This document shows positions 16,787 to 24,279 of a stretch of DNA of 35,208 nt, piece by piece. How positions within the stretch are numbered: the stretch's first letter is position 1; each line of letters opens with the position of its first letter. The notes below the pieces were generated by a model. The model did not search any database and had not been told where the DNA came from. It saw only the letters and a program-made list of their open reading frames with translations. Source of the DNA: CAUVKI01 sp963552605 (lineage in GTDB: Bacteria > Bacillota > Clostridia > Tissierellales > Peptoniphilaceae); contig CAUVKI010000018.1 in NCBI GenBank assembly GCA_963552605.1, forward strand, positions 1 through 35,208, in the 5' to 3' direction. The position numbers and the translations under genes are program-made.

Positions 16787-17703
16787 AAAATATTTTGATT
16801 ATAACCGGTCCCACCGGCGTCGGGAAAACCGCCGTTTCGGTGAAAGCGGCAAATATACTCGGCTGTGAGATAATATCCTGTGACTCTATGCAGATTTATA
16901 AGGGCATGGATATCGGAACCGCAAAGATTAAAAAAGACGAAATGAATAATATCCCGCACCATATGATTGATTTTGTTGACCCTAAAGACGAATTTTCAGT
17001 GGCGGATTTTAAAAGCACTGCGGAAACAATCATAGAGGGAATAATAAGCAGGAAAAAAATTCCTATGCTGGTCGGAGGTACGGGGCTTTATATCAACGCT
17101 TTCGTTTTTGAGAGAAATCATGGCGAAATTCCAAGGGACGAAGCTTTCAGAAAAAAGATGAACGCATTGGATAAGGACGTCTTATACGACAAGCTTATGG
17201 AAAAAGATCCCGGCGCTGAAAAAATCTATCATAAAAACGAAACTAAAAGGATAATAAGAGCTTTAGAGATTATTCACCACGGGGGAGGACTTCCGAGCGA
17301 GCTTAGGGAGAATTTATATCGTCGCTCGAATGAGTACAATCCTTTGGTGATTTTTATAAGTCGGGAGAGAGAAAAGCTCTATGAGATAATAGACAATCGG
17401 GTTGATAAGATGATTGAACAGGGTTTGCCTAAAGAGGCGGAGAGCTTTTATAAGAGAGGCTATTGCGAAAATATGCAGTCTATGAAAGGAATAGGATATC
17501 AGGAATTTTTCAGGTTTTTTAGGGGGGAAATTTCTTTTGATGAAGCTGTGAACCTAATCAAGCAACACAGCAGAAATTATTCAAAAAGGCAGTTCACATG
17601 GTTTAAAAAAATTCCGAATCTGATAACTCTTTCCGCTGATAATTTAAATGTGAACGAGCTGGCAAAAGAAGCGGTGAGATTGTGGAGGAGCTATGAAAAA
17701 TGA
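16783..17703 (+). CDS. miaA: tRNA dimethylallyltransferase MiaA
   Basis: The 306-residue product starts with the P-loop ITGPTGVGKTAVSV (GPTGVGKT, about residues 8-15), followed by IISCDSMQIYKGMDIGTAK and PHHMIDFVDP. Later come PMLVGGTGLYINA and the tRNA-recognition block MQSMKGIGYQE with HSRNYSKRQFTWFKK. It transfers dimethylallyl from DMAPP to A37 of tRNAs, making the substrate of MiaB. The mutL-miaA order is common in Bacillota; hfq, which often follows miaA, is not present here. The gene overlaps mutL by 4 bases and the next gene by 11. Confidence 0.97.
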   Translation: MKNILIITGPTGVGKTAVSVKAANILGCEIISCDSMQIYKGMDIGTAKIKKDEMNNIPHHMIDFVDPKDEFSVADFKSTAETIIEGIISRKKIPMLVGGTGLYINAFVFERNHGEIPRDEAFRKKMNALDKDVLYDKLMEKDPGAEKIYHKNETKRIIRALEIIHHGGGLPSELRENLYRRSNEYNPLVIFISREREKLYEIIDNRVDKMIEQGLPKEAESFYKRGYCENMQSMKGIGYQEFFRFFRGEISFDEAVNLIKQHSRNYSKRQFTWFKKIPNLITLSADNLNVNELAKEAVRLWRSYEK

Positions 17704-18979
17704 AATTTGCAGTAAGATAGGAGTGTCCGAGAAGATTTATGACTTTGTAATCAAAGCCGAAACCGAACTTCATGAAACTTTCAAAGCAAATGATGAGATT
17801 ATGGAATACTGCCAATTTAAGGTGTTAAGCTCGATGAGGGACAAAAAACTCTCCGCCGTACATTTTAACGGTGCAACGGGTTATGGCTATGGAGATATGG
17901 GGAGGGATAAGATCGAAGAAATTTTTTCAAAGATTTTTTGTACAGAGGATTCACTTGTGAGAACAAGCATTGTGTCAGGCACTCATGCAATTTTTTTGGG
18001 ATTATCCGCTCTTTTGAAGCACGGAGACACTCTGCTTTCAATTTCAGGAACTCCGTATGACACGATAAGACGGGCAATAGGGATTTCGGGAAATGAAAAA
18101 AATTCTCTCATAGCCTGCGGCGTGAAATACGATGAGGCGGATTTGATAGGAGATGATTTTGATATCGATTTGATTTTGGAAAAGGTGAAAAAAAATCCCA
18201 AGCTGGTAATGATTCAGCGTTCCACCGGATACAGCGAACGAAATGCCATATCAATCGAAAAGATGGAAAGGGTGATTTCTTCCATAAGGGCATCGGGTTA
18301 TGAGGGAATTATTTTTGTAGATAATTGCTATGGAGAATTTACGGAAAAAAAGGAACCTACTGAGGTGGGGGCGGATATCGTGTGCGGCTCTTTGATAAAA
18401 AACTTGGGGGCGGGAATTGCCGTTTCGGGCGGATATATTTGCGCAAAAGCTCCATTGATTTCGGAAATTGCGGATAGACTTACCGCTCCGGGACTCGGAA
18501 AGGAGCTGGGGCTTTCCTACGGCACTTCAAGATCTGTCCTTACGGGGCTTTTTTATGCACCGCAAGCAGTCAACTCCGCAAAAAAAACAGCGGCATTATT
18601 TGCCTCCTGTTTCAGGAAGTTGGGATTTAAGGTTTTTCCCGACGAAAATTATAAGAGATCCGACATAGTGGAAAGTATAGTGTTGGGTTCTCCGAAGGCT
18701 CTTGTGGAATTTTGCAAAGGAGTGCAGGAGATGAGCGCCGTGGACAGCTTTGTCACTCCCGAACCTTGGGATATGCCGGGGTATTCGGATAAAGTAGTTA
18801 TGGCGTCAGGAAGCTTTATAGACGGAAGCTCCATAGAAATCAGTGCGGACGCTCCGATTCGAGAGCCTTATATTGTCTACTTCCAAGGAGGACTTAATTT
18901 TATGCAGGGAAAGCTTGCGTTGATGAAGGTGCTTCAAAATTTATGCAGTTCGGGAATTGTAAAGAGTGAATTTTTCTGA
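17693..18979 (+). CDS. YnbB-like PLP-dependent enzyme (methionine gamma-lyase / aluminium-resistance family)
   Basis: The 428-residue product belongs to the fold-type I PLP family annotated as aluminium-resistance or methionine gamma-lyase-like, typified by Bacillus YnbB. Visible blocks are HFNGATGYGYGDMGRDKIEE, VRTSIVSGTHAIFLGLSALL, VMIQRSTGYSERNAIS, FVDNCYGEFTE (the Asp binding the cofactor ring) and CGSLIKNLGAGIAVSGGYI with the likely Schiff-base lysine near residue 236. The true substrate of this family is not established. It sits downstream of miaA, where YnbB is commonly found. GGAGGAG precedes the ATG, inside the end of miaA. Its stop overlaps the exporter start by one base. Confidence 0.88.
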   Translation: MKNEICSKIGVSEKIYDFVIKAETELHETFKANDEIMEYCQFKVLSSMRDKKLSAVHFNGATGYGYGDMGRDKIEEIFSKIFCTEDSLVRTSIVSGTHAIFLGLSALLKHGDTLLSISGTPYDTIRRAIGISGNEKNSLIACGVKYDEADLIGDDFDIDLILEKVKKNPKLVMIQRSTGYSERNAISIEKMERVISSIRASGYEGIIFVDNCYGEFTEKKEPTEVGADIVCGSLIKNLGAGIAVSGGYICAKAPLISEIADRLTAPGLGKELGLSYGTSRSVLTGLFYAPQAVNSAKKTAALFASCFRKLGFKVFPDENYKRSDIVESIVLGSPKALVEFCKGVQEMSAVDSFVTPEPWDMPGYSDKVVMASGSFIDGSSIEISADAPIREPYIVYFQGGLNFMQGKLALMKVLQNLCSSGIVKSEFF

Positions 18980-19782
18980 TGAGCAAACATATAAAAACCA
19001 AATCCGAATGGAAGAGAAAAATCAATGATATCATATCCGTAGTCGAAGGTACGGGAGAAATTCTCCTTAAGAGCGGAGCTGAAATTTTTCGTGTGGAAGA
19101 TACGGTAAAAAGAATGTTGGAGGCTATACCCGACACTTCGGAAGTGTATGTGTATGTCGTTCCCTCCGCAATAACAATCTCTCTTAATCTCGGAGAAATT
19201 CCTTACAGCTATACCTATACGGTCAAGGGTTCTCGTATAAATCTCAATAAGATTGATAAAGCCAATCAGTTTGCGAGGGATTTTGTAAAAGAGAAAAGCA
19301 CGAACTATAAAAAAGCCAAAGAAAAACTTAAAGCCATTGATGATGAAACCGTATATAAAGAGCCGACGAGAATTTTTTGTGCATCTTTTGCGTGTTTTTT
19401 GTATGTGTGGTTAATTAACGGAGGGGTTGTTGAGGGAATAGTGGCTTTTTTCTCAGGATTATGCTCCGCGATATTATGCAGGCAGATGCAGAAACGGTAT
19501 GTGAATTTTTTTTTGGTGGATTTTTTGGGAGCTATGATTTGTGCGACACTCGTCTGTGCCGTTAAATTTTTTATTCCCAATCTTTCGGAGGGAGCGGCGA
19601 TATCGGGTTCCATTATGCCGCTTGTGCCGGGAATAGCTCTTACAAATTCCGTAAGGGACTCCATGGCAGGAAACTTTATAACCGGAGCGAGCAGGCTCAT
19701 AGAGGTTATGCTCGCGGCGATAGCTATTGCGCTTGGAGTTTTTACGGCTTACAGTTTTTTTGTAGGAGGATTTTTTTTATGA
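18979..19782 (+). CDS. Threonine/serine exporter-like protein, large subunit (ThrE/DUF1212)
   Basis: The 267-residue product begins with a cytosolic region typical of the ThrE N-terminal family: GTGEILLKSGAEIFRVEDTV followed by VYVYVVPSAITISL. About five membrane segments follow (from FCASFACFLYVWLINGG to AIAIALGVFTAYSFFVGG), with GSIMPLVPGIALTNSVRD as a conserved membrane motif. Split ThrE proteins of this kind work with a small membrane partner, here the next gene. Amino-acid export is inferred from the Corynebacterium ThrE family. Translation is probably coupled to the YnbB-like gene (TGATG overlap) because no good Shine-Dalgarno is visible. A run of nine T lies at 19506-19514. Confidence 0.87.
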   Translation: MSKHIKTKSEWKRKINDIISVVEGTGEILLKSGAEIFRVEDTVKRMLEAIPDTSEVYVYVVPSAITISLNLGEIPYSYTYTVKGSRINLNKIDKANQFARDFVKEKSTNYKKAKEKLKAIDDETVYKEPTRIFCASFACFLYVWLINGGVVEGIVAFFSGLCSAILCRQMQKRYVNFFLVDFLGAMICATLVCAVKFFIPNLSEGAAISGSIMPLVPGIALTNSVRDSMAGNFITGASRLIEVMLAAIAIALGVFTAYSFFVGGFFL

Positions 19783-20225
19783 TAATTAAACAGTTTATAC
19801 TGGCGGCACTTTCGAGCATATGCTTTGGAATTTTTTTTAACTCGCCAAAATCCTCTCTCAAAGAAGCCGCTTTTACGGGGGGATTATCTTGGAGTGTGGC
19901 ATATATCACAAATGAATACACTCATAATATTATTCTTGCATCGTTTATAGGTTGCGTGTTGGTCGGAACTCTTTCGGAAGTGTTTGCCACACATAAAAAA
20001 AAGCCCGCAACGATATATTTAATCGCAAGCATCATTCCTTTCGTACCCGGCGCAGGCACATACTACGCCCTGCGTTTTTTTTTGGATAAAGATTATATGC
20101 TTGCCTTTGAAAAGGGTGTGGAGACCATAGGTATAGCCATGGCAATTTCTTTCGGTTTGATATTCGCAAGTTTTTTTTCAGCTCCGATTCGCCGTATGCG
20201 TATAGGATTTAAAAAGCGCTTATGA
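19779..20225 (+). CDS. Threonine/serine exporter-like protein, small subunit (ThrE_2/DUF3815)
   Basis: The 148-residue product is almost entirely membrane-embedded, with about four helices, and contains SIIPFVPGAGTYYALR, the counterpart of the VPG motif in the large subunit. This is the short partner of split ThrE exporters. TAGGAGGA precedes the ATG, and four bases overlap the large-subunit gene. It is the last gene of the overlapping run that begins with the PHP gene; no clear terminator is visible after it. A T9 run occurs at 20075-20083. Confidence 0.87.
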   Translation: MIIKQFILAALSSICFGIFFNSPKSSLKEAAFTGGLSWSVAYITNEYTHNIILASFIGCVLVGTLSEVFATHKKKPATIYLIASIIPFVPGAGTYYALRFFLDKDYMLAFEKGVETIGIAMAISFGLIFASFFSAPIRRMRIGFKKRL

Positions 20226-20356
20226 AATTTCTGATATAGTATTTTAATCTCACAAATCGAACGGCTTAAAAAATAAAGTGTGGAAACTGTGTGTAAGGTT
20301 GATTCTAAATTCTAAGTTAATCTGCTGTACATTCGAACTTCGGATAAGAAAGACAA

Positions 20357-20385
20357 TTGAATACTGATAATTTTTGTGGTAAACT
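20357..20385 (+). promoter_or_regulatory. Possible promoter for murC
   Basis: TTGAAT (20357-20362), a 17-base spacer and TAAACT (20380-20385) lie 45 bases before the murC start. The boxes are only moderate, but the spacing is ideal. The rest of the 187-base gap shows no ORF or known RNA. Confidence 0.4.
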
Positions 20386-20430
20386 TTTACCGAACGGGAA
20401 TGAGAACACTCTTTGGGAAAGGAATTCAAA

Positions 20431-21798
20431 TTGGAAAATTATAATGTAATTCATTTTACGGGAATCGGCGGCGTTTCCATGAGTGCAATGGCTCAAATTT
20501 TATTAAAAAAAGGTTATAAGGTTCAAGGCTCCGACAAAAGCGAGTCGGAACTTTTGGAAAATTTGAGAAATGCAGGAGCAAAAATTTTTTTAGGTCATAG
20601 GAAAGAAAATATCGACGGTGCGGATTTGGTGGTTTATACGGACGCAGTTGACAGTTCAAACCCGGAGATTGTTCGTGCAGGAGAATTAAAAATTCCGACC
20701 ATGGGGCGAGCGGCTTTTTTGGGAAAACTTATGAAAGAATATAAAACCAGAATTGTAATAAGCGGAACTCACGGAAAGACCACCACCACCGGAATGATTT
20801 CAAAAATAGTTTTGGACGGATCAAAAGATCCCACGATTTTACTTGGAGGCAATCTTGACGAAATAGACGGCAATGTGCGGGTGGGGGGAGATGAAATTTT
20901 TATAACCGAAGGGTGCGAGTACAAGAACAACATAAAGTTTTACAATCCCACCATCTGCGTTATCCTCAACATAGACTCCGACCATCTGGATTTTTTCAAG
21001 GATATAGACGATGTGCTTAAAGCATTCACCGACTATGTTTCACGCCTCGGTTCTTCTGACTGTGTTGTCATAAACAGGGATACCTACGGCTATGAAAAGC
21101 TTGCGGAAAAATCAAAAGCCAAGGTGGTATCTTTCGGTGAAACTTCTTTGGCGGATTTTGTTATCGGAGATCTTAAATCTTCGGACAAAACCACATCTTT
21201 TTCCATCACTCACGAGGGATTTAAGCGTGATGTCAAACTGAAGGTGATGGGAATACATAATGCCTATAATGCAGCTGCGGCGATTATTGGAGCAAGTCTT
21301 TCGGGGATTCCGATAGATGAGGCTGTAAAAAAAGTGGAAACCTATCACGGAGTTCACCGAAGATTGGAGCGAAAAGGTGAGGTTTCAGGTATAACGGTAT
21401 ATGACGACTACGCTCATCACCCCACTGAAATTCAAGCAAGCCTTTTGGCTGTAAAGGAAATAAAAACGGGAAAAATTTTTGCAGTCTTTCAACCGCACAC
21501 TTTTACAAGAACCAAACTTTTGCTGAAACTTTTCGGTGTTTCATTCAAGGATTCAGACGAGGTCATAATCACCGACATCTATGCGGCAAGGGAAATAGAT
21601 GACCACAGTATTCACTCAAAGGACTTGGTCAGAGAGATACAAGCTAACGGAAAAAAAGCCGTTTATCTTTCGACCTTTGAGGAAATTTTGGACTACTTGA
21701 AAAAAACTGCGAAAAAAGACGATATAGTTCTCACTATGGGTGCGGGAAATATATATGAGCTTGGAGAACTTTATTTAAAAACGGGAGAGTCCTCATAG
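20431..21798 (+). CDS. murC: UDP-N-acetylmuramate--L-alanine ligase MurC
   Basis: The product has the Mur-ligase layout: a Rossmann start (IHFTGIGGVSMSAMAQILLK), the ATP loop ISGTHGKTTTTGMIS, the central domain and DDYAHHPTEIQASLLAVKE near the C-terminal domain. It adds L-alanine to UDP-MurNAc, the first step of the peptide stem of peptidoglycan. The frame opens with a TTG at 20413, but the TTG at 20431 (455 residues) is favoured because GGGAAAGGAA lies just upstream of it, while nothing like a Shine-Dalgarno precedes 20413. The gene ends in a terminator shared with the convergent SCIFF maturase gene. Confidence 0.94.
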   Translation: MENYNVIHFTGIGGVSMSAMAQILLKKGYKVQGSDKSESELLENLRNAGAKIFLGHRKENIDGADLVVYTDAVDSSNPEIVRAGELKIPTMGRAAFLGKLMKEYKTRIVISGTHGKTTTTGMISKIVLDGSKDPTILLGGNLDEIDGNVRVGGDEIFITEGCEYKNNIKFYNPTICVILNIDSDHLDFFKDIDDVLKAFTDYVSRLGSSDCVVINRDTYGYEKLAEKSKAKVVSFGETSLADFVIGDLKSSDKTTSFSITHEGFKRDVKLKVMGIHNAYNAAAAIIGASLSGIPIDEAVKKVETYHGVHRRLERKGEVSGITVYDDYAHHPTEIQASLLAVKEIKTGKIFAVFQPHTFTRTKLLLKLFGVSFKDSDEVIITDIYAAREIDDHSIHSKDLVREIQANGKKAVYLSTFEEILDYLKKTAKKDDIVLTMGAGNIYELGELYLKTGESS

Positions 21799-21820
21799 AA
21801 GATCTCTCCCGTTTTCTTTT
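21781..21820. terminator. Bidirectional terminator between murC and the SCIFF maturase gene
   Basis: ACGGGAGAG (21781-21789) pairs with CTCTCCCGT (21804-21812) and is followed by TTTCTTTT; an A-run on the left serves the minus strand. The stem overlaps the last codons of both convergent genes. Confidence 0.85.
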
Positions 21821-23157
21821 GCAACTATTATTGCAATTGCACATTCAATTCTTTTTTTCTCCATTTCACAGCCTATATTATATGTTTTGGAAATGTCGCC
21901 TTGATTTGCGTAGTAGCTGTTGGCGTGGCAACCTCCCGAACAATAAAATCTTGCCCAACACGTGCGACACTCCTCTTTTGTGAAAACATTCGAGGATTGA
22001 AATTTTTCTCTAAGCTCTTTGTTGACAATTCCCGTATCCAAAGTCCCCAGACACATCTCACTTTCTCCCACAAATTGATGACAGGGAAATAATTCACCGT
22101 CAGGAGTCACCGCCAAATATTCAGAACCTGCTCCGCAGCCCGTTGCTCGCTTTATAAGACATGGACCTTGGTTTAAATCTATCACAAAGTGAAAAAAATT
22201 AAAGTCGGGGTTCTTCTTTTTGATTTCAACATACTCCTTTGCAAATCTTTCATACTCCGAAAGCACTTCACTCAAATGCTCTCTGCGAATTGCATAAGAC
22301 ATCTTTTCATCCGTTACTACGGGTTCTATCGAAACGGACTTAAATCCGAGTTCATTAAAAAGCTTTGCGTCGCTTCCGAAGTCAAGATTTTCCGAGGTGA
22401 ATGTTCCTCTAACATAATAATCCCTATCCCCTCTTTTCTCTATAAACTTTTGAATATTCGGAACTATCACATCATATGAACCGAGTCCTCTCATCTTGTC
22501 ATTCACATTTTTTCTTCCGTCCAAACTCAGCACCACATTTGACATATTTTCATTGAGATATTCCGTTATCTCGTCATTCAAAAGCGTGGCGTTGGTCGTG
22601 AGAGTGAAACGAAAGTTTTTGTTGTGCTCTTTTTCAAGCTCCCTTCCGTACTTCACAAGCTCCTTAACCGCCCCAAAATTCATTAGAGGTTCTCCGCCGA
22701 AAAAATCGACCTCAAGATTTATTCTGCTGCCGGAATTTTCAACCAAAAATTTCAAAGCTTTTTTTCCCGTTTCAACGGGCATAAGTTTTCTTGTGCCATG
22801 AAAATCTCCTTGAGAGGCGAAGCAATATCTGCATCTGAGATTGCAGTCGTGCGACACATGAAGACACATCGCCTTGATTATGCTTCCTGCGTGAACGGCA
22901 TTCGGAAGAACGGCAGCTTCAGAATATAAAAGTCCCTCTTTTTCCAAAAAAGAAATCTCCGAAAGTGTTTCGACTATGCTCTCTTTGGAAAATTTATCAG
23001 AGTATTTTTCCATCATCTTTTCCACATCTTCATTATCCCTGTCATCAACCAATTCATAGCATATCTCATCAACGGAGTGTACGGCTGCGCTGTTCACATC
23101 AAGCACTATATATTCCCCGAGCAGAAAATATTTATGAATGTCATCGTAATTTCTCAT
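21793..23157 (-). CDS. scfB: Thioether cross-link-forming SCIFF peptide maturase (radical SAM, SPASM)
   Basis: The 454-residue enzyme has the radical-SAM motif SHDCNLRCRYCFASQGDF (C105, C109, C112), then VDFFGGEPLMNF. The C-terminal SPASM/twitch cysteines lie in TGCGAGSEYLAV, ELFPCHQF, CRTCWARFYCSGGCHANSYY and NIGCEME. An N-terminal RiPP-recognition-like region precedes them. Such enzymes (CteB is the studied example) bind the SCIFF precursor leader and form Cys-to-alpha-carbon thioether bonds. ATG 23157 is chosen because AGAAGGAGAAAGA lies immediately upstream, although the frame is open for 17 more codons. The SCIFF peptide gene is directly upstream, separated by a terminator-like hairpin. 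Confidence 0.95.
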   Translation of the reverse strand: MRNYDDIHKYFLLGEYIVLDVNSAAVHSVDEICYELVDDRDNEDVEKMMEKYSDKFSKESIVETLSEISFLEKEGLLYSEAAVLPNAVHAGSIIKAMCLHVSHDCNLRCRYCFASQGDFHGTRKLMPVETGKKALKFLVENSGSRINLEVDFFGGEPLMNFGAVKELVKYGRELEKEHNKNFRFTLTTNATLLNDEITEYLNENMSNVVLSLDGRKNVNDKMRGLGSYDVIVPNIQKFIEKRGDRDYYVRGTFTSENLDFGSDAKLFNELGFKSVSIEPVVTDEKMSYAIRREHLSEVLSEYERFAKEYVEIKKKNPDFNFFHFVIDLNQGPCLIKRATGCGAGSEYLAVTPDGELFPCHQFVGESEMCLGTLDTGIVNKELREKFQSSNVFTKEECRTCWARFYCSGGCHANSYYANQGDISKTYNIGCEMEKKRIECAIAIIVAKENGRDLL

Positions 23158-23169
23158 TCTTTCTCCTTC

Positions 23170-23209
23170 TACAAATAAAGAAAAAAAATAAAAGGTGCTT
23201 GAAAGCACC
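23170..23209 (-). terminator. Hairpin with U-run between the SCIFF peptide and maturase genes
   Basis: On the minus strand, GGTGCTTTC and AAGCACC form a stem (23194-23209) followed by TTTTATTTTTTTTC. It starts one base past the SCIFF stop codon and ends before the maturase ribosome binding site. It should act as a partial terminator, giving more peptide mRNA than maturase mRNA. Confidence 0.8.
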
Positions 23210-23210
23210 C

Positions 23211-23360
23211 TTATCTTTGACTCTTATTCTCACACTTCTGATTGCCCACCGTGCAAGAGGTCTTGCAAGCCGATTGGCAAGAAGTCTGGCACTCCCCGCA
23301 ACCGCCCTTGCTGATGGAGTCTTTCAAGTTTCTTGCGGTAAGCGTTTTTATATGTTTCAT
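23211..23360 (-). CDS. scfA: Six-cysteine ranthipeptide precursor SCIFF
   Basis: The 49-residue peptide starts MKHIKTLTARNLKDSISKGG and continues CGECQTSCQSACKTSCTVGN, with six cysteines at 21, 24, 28, 32, 36 and 43. This is the SCIFF (six cysteines in forty-five residues) family, near-universal in Clostridia. The first 20 residues are the leader bound by the maturase; the cysteines are donors for thioether links to neighbouring residues. The frame is open 11 codons further up, but Met at 23360 is the family start and has GGGGGGAT upstream. It has a promoter-like sequence of its own just downstream of the methyltransferase gene. The biological role of mature SCIFF is not settled; a quorum-sensing-like role has been proposed for ranthipeptides. 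Confidence 0.96.
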   Translation of the reverse strand: MKHIKTLTARNLKDSISKGGCGECQTSCQSACKTSCTVGNQKCENKSQR

Positions 23361-23381
23361 AATATCCCCCCAATCTTTTTG

Positions 23382-23410
23382 AGTATACTTCAAAGTCGAA
23401 ACAAAATCAA
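23382..23410 (-). promoter_or_regulatory. Promoter for the SCIFF peptide gene
   Basis: On the minus strand, TTGATT (23405-23410), a 17-base spacer and TATACT (23382-23387). It lies between the methyltransferase stop and the SCIFF start, leaving a leader of only about 15 bases. Confidence 0.6.
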
Positions 23411-23416
23411 GAATTT

Positions 23417-24160
23417 TTATGTTTCTCTTTTAAGAGCCACAAACTGAAGTCTGAAAAGTTCCTCGTTGTATTCTTCCATAGTGAGAGGATTGAGGCACTC
23501 GGCAAAACCAAATCCGCACTGCGTAAGGATAGATAAAAGCTCCTTAGGCGGAAACCCTCTCATATTTTGTTTTTCATCAACCCTTGAGTACAGACCGTTT
23601 TCCTCTTTTCTGAATACATTTATTCTCACGGAAACCATATTTCTGCTCTCATCATACTTATTTTGCCAAGTCATAAAAGTTTTCTGATCCTCCATTGCAT
23701 AGGAATTGTTTCCGAAAAGATATCTAAACCTGTCTATCGAACTCATATCAAAAAGAAAAATCCCGTTGTCCTTAAGTGCGTTGTAAGCCGAAAAAACCGT
23801 GCGTCTGAGCATTTCATACGAGTGCATATAGTTCATCACATCGAAAGAAGCTATCACTGCATCGTATTTCTTTTTAGCTTGAAACCCCGATATGTCCGCA
23901 CATATAAGCTCAATATTTTTCTTCTGCCAGAGTTTTTCCTTAGCCACTGAAAGCATATCCTTTGAAGAATCCACTGCGGTCACTTCGGAAAAAAACGATG
24001 CCAAAATTTCAGTAAATGTTCCCGTGCCTGCTCCGAAATCCAAAAGACTCCCCTTTTCTATCGCATATTTGTCCATCAAATCCAAATAATACTGCGTATA
24101 AGCCTCGTAATCATAACTCTGCATAAGAAAATCATAAACTTTTGCAAATTCTTCGTACAT
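23417..24160 (-). CDS. Class I SAM-dependent methyltransferase
   Basis: The 247-residue product has motif I GSLLDFGAGTGTFTEILA (about residues 37-54), then VTAVDSSKDMLSVAKEKL (acidic residue binding the SAM ribose), ELICADISGF and YDAVIASFDVMNYM. This is the Methyltransf_25/11 type fold with the substrate-binding insertion after strand 5. The substrate cannot be read from the sequence; small molecule, tRNA or peptide are all possible. GGGGGTGAGG precedes the ATG. It has its own promoter-like sequence and lies 56 bases upstream of the SCIFF gene on the same strand with no terminator between, so readthrough into SCIFF is likely. Confidence 0.85.
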   Translation of the reverse strand: MYEEFAKVYDFLMQSYDYEAYTQYYLDLMDKYAIEKGSLLDFGAGTGTFTEILASFFSEVTAVDSSKDMLSVAKEKLWQKKNIELICADISGFQAKKKYDAVIASFDVMNYMHSYEMLRRTVFSAYNALKDNGIFLFDMSSIDRFRYLFGNNSYAMEDQKTFMTWQNKYDESRNMVSVRINVFRKEENGLYSRVDEKQNMRGFPPKELLSILTQCGFGFAECLNPLTMEEYNEELFRLQFVALKRET

Positions 24161-24176
24161 ATCCTCACCCCCAACG

Positions 24177-24205
24177 ATTATACATTTTTCATTTAATTAA
24201 ATCAA
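24177..24205 (-). promoter_or_regulatory. Promoter for the methyltransferase gene
   Basis: On the minus strand, TTGATT (24200-24205), 17 bases, and TATAAT (24177-24182). Its -35 lies two bases from the -35 of the divergent GGDEF promoter. Confidence 0.65.
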
Positions 24206-24207
24206 GC

Positions 24208-24235
24208 TTGCAATTAACAACAAAAATGATATACT
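24208..24235 (+). promoter_or_regulatory. Promoter for the GGDEF protein gene
   Basis: TTGCAA (24208-24213), 16 bases, and TATACT (24230-24235). The ten-base AATTAACAAC occurs twice (24212-24221 and 24251-24260), once in the promoter spacer and once in the leader; it could be a regulator site. Confidence 0.5.
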
Positions 24236-24279
24236 AGTCCGAAGAATTTTAATTAACAACTTGTTTTAAGGAGTGTTTT

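Noticed and set aside
20226..20412. Possible riboswitch or T-box upstream of murC
   Set aside because: I found no conserved riboswitch core, no T-box sequence and no terminator hairpin in this stretch.
22965..23447. Plus-strand ORF of 160 codons over the SCIFF locus
   Set aside because: It runs antisense through the certain SCIFF and maturase genes and has no recognisable domain or ribosome binding site.
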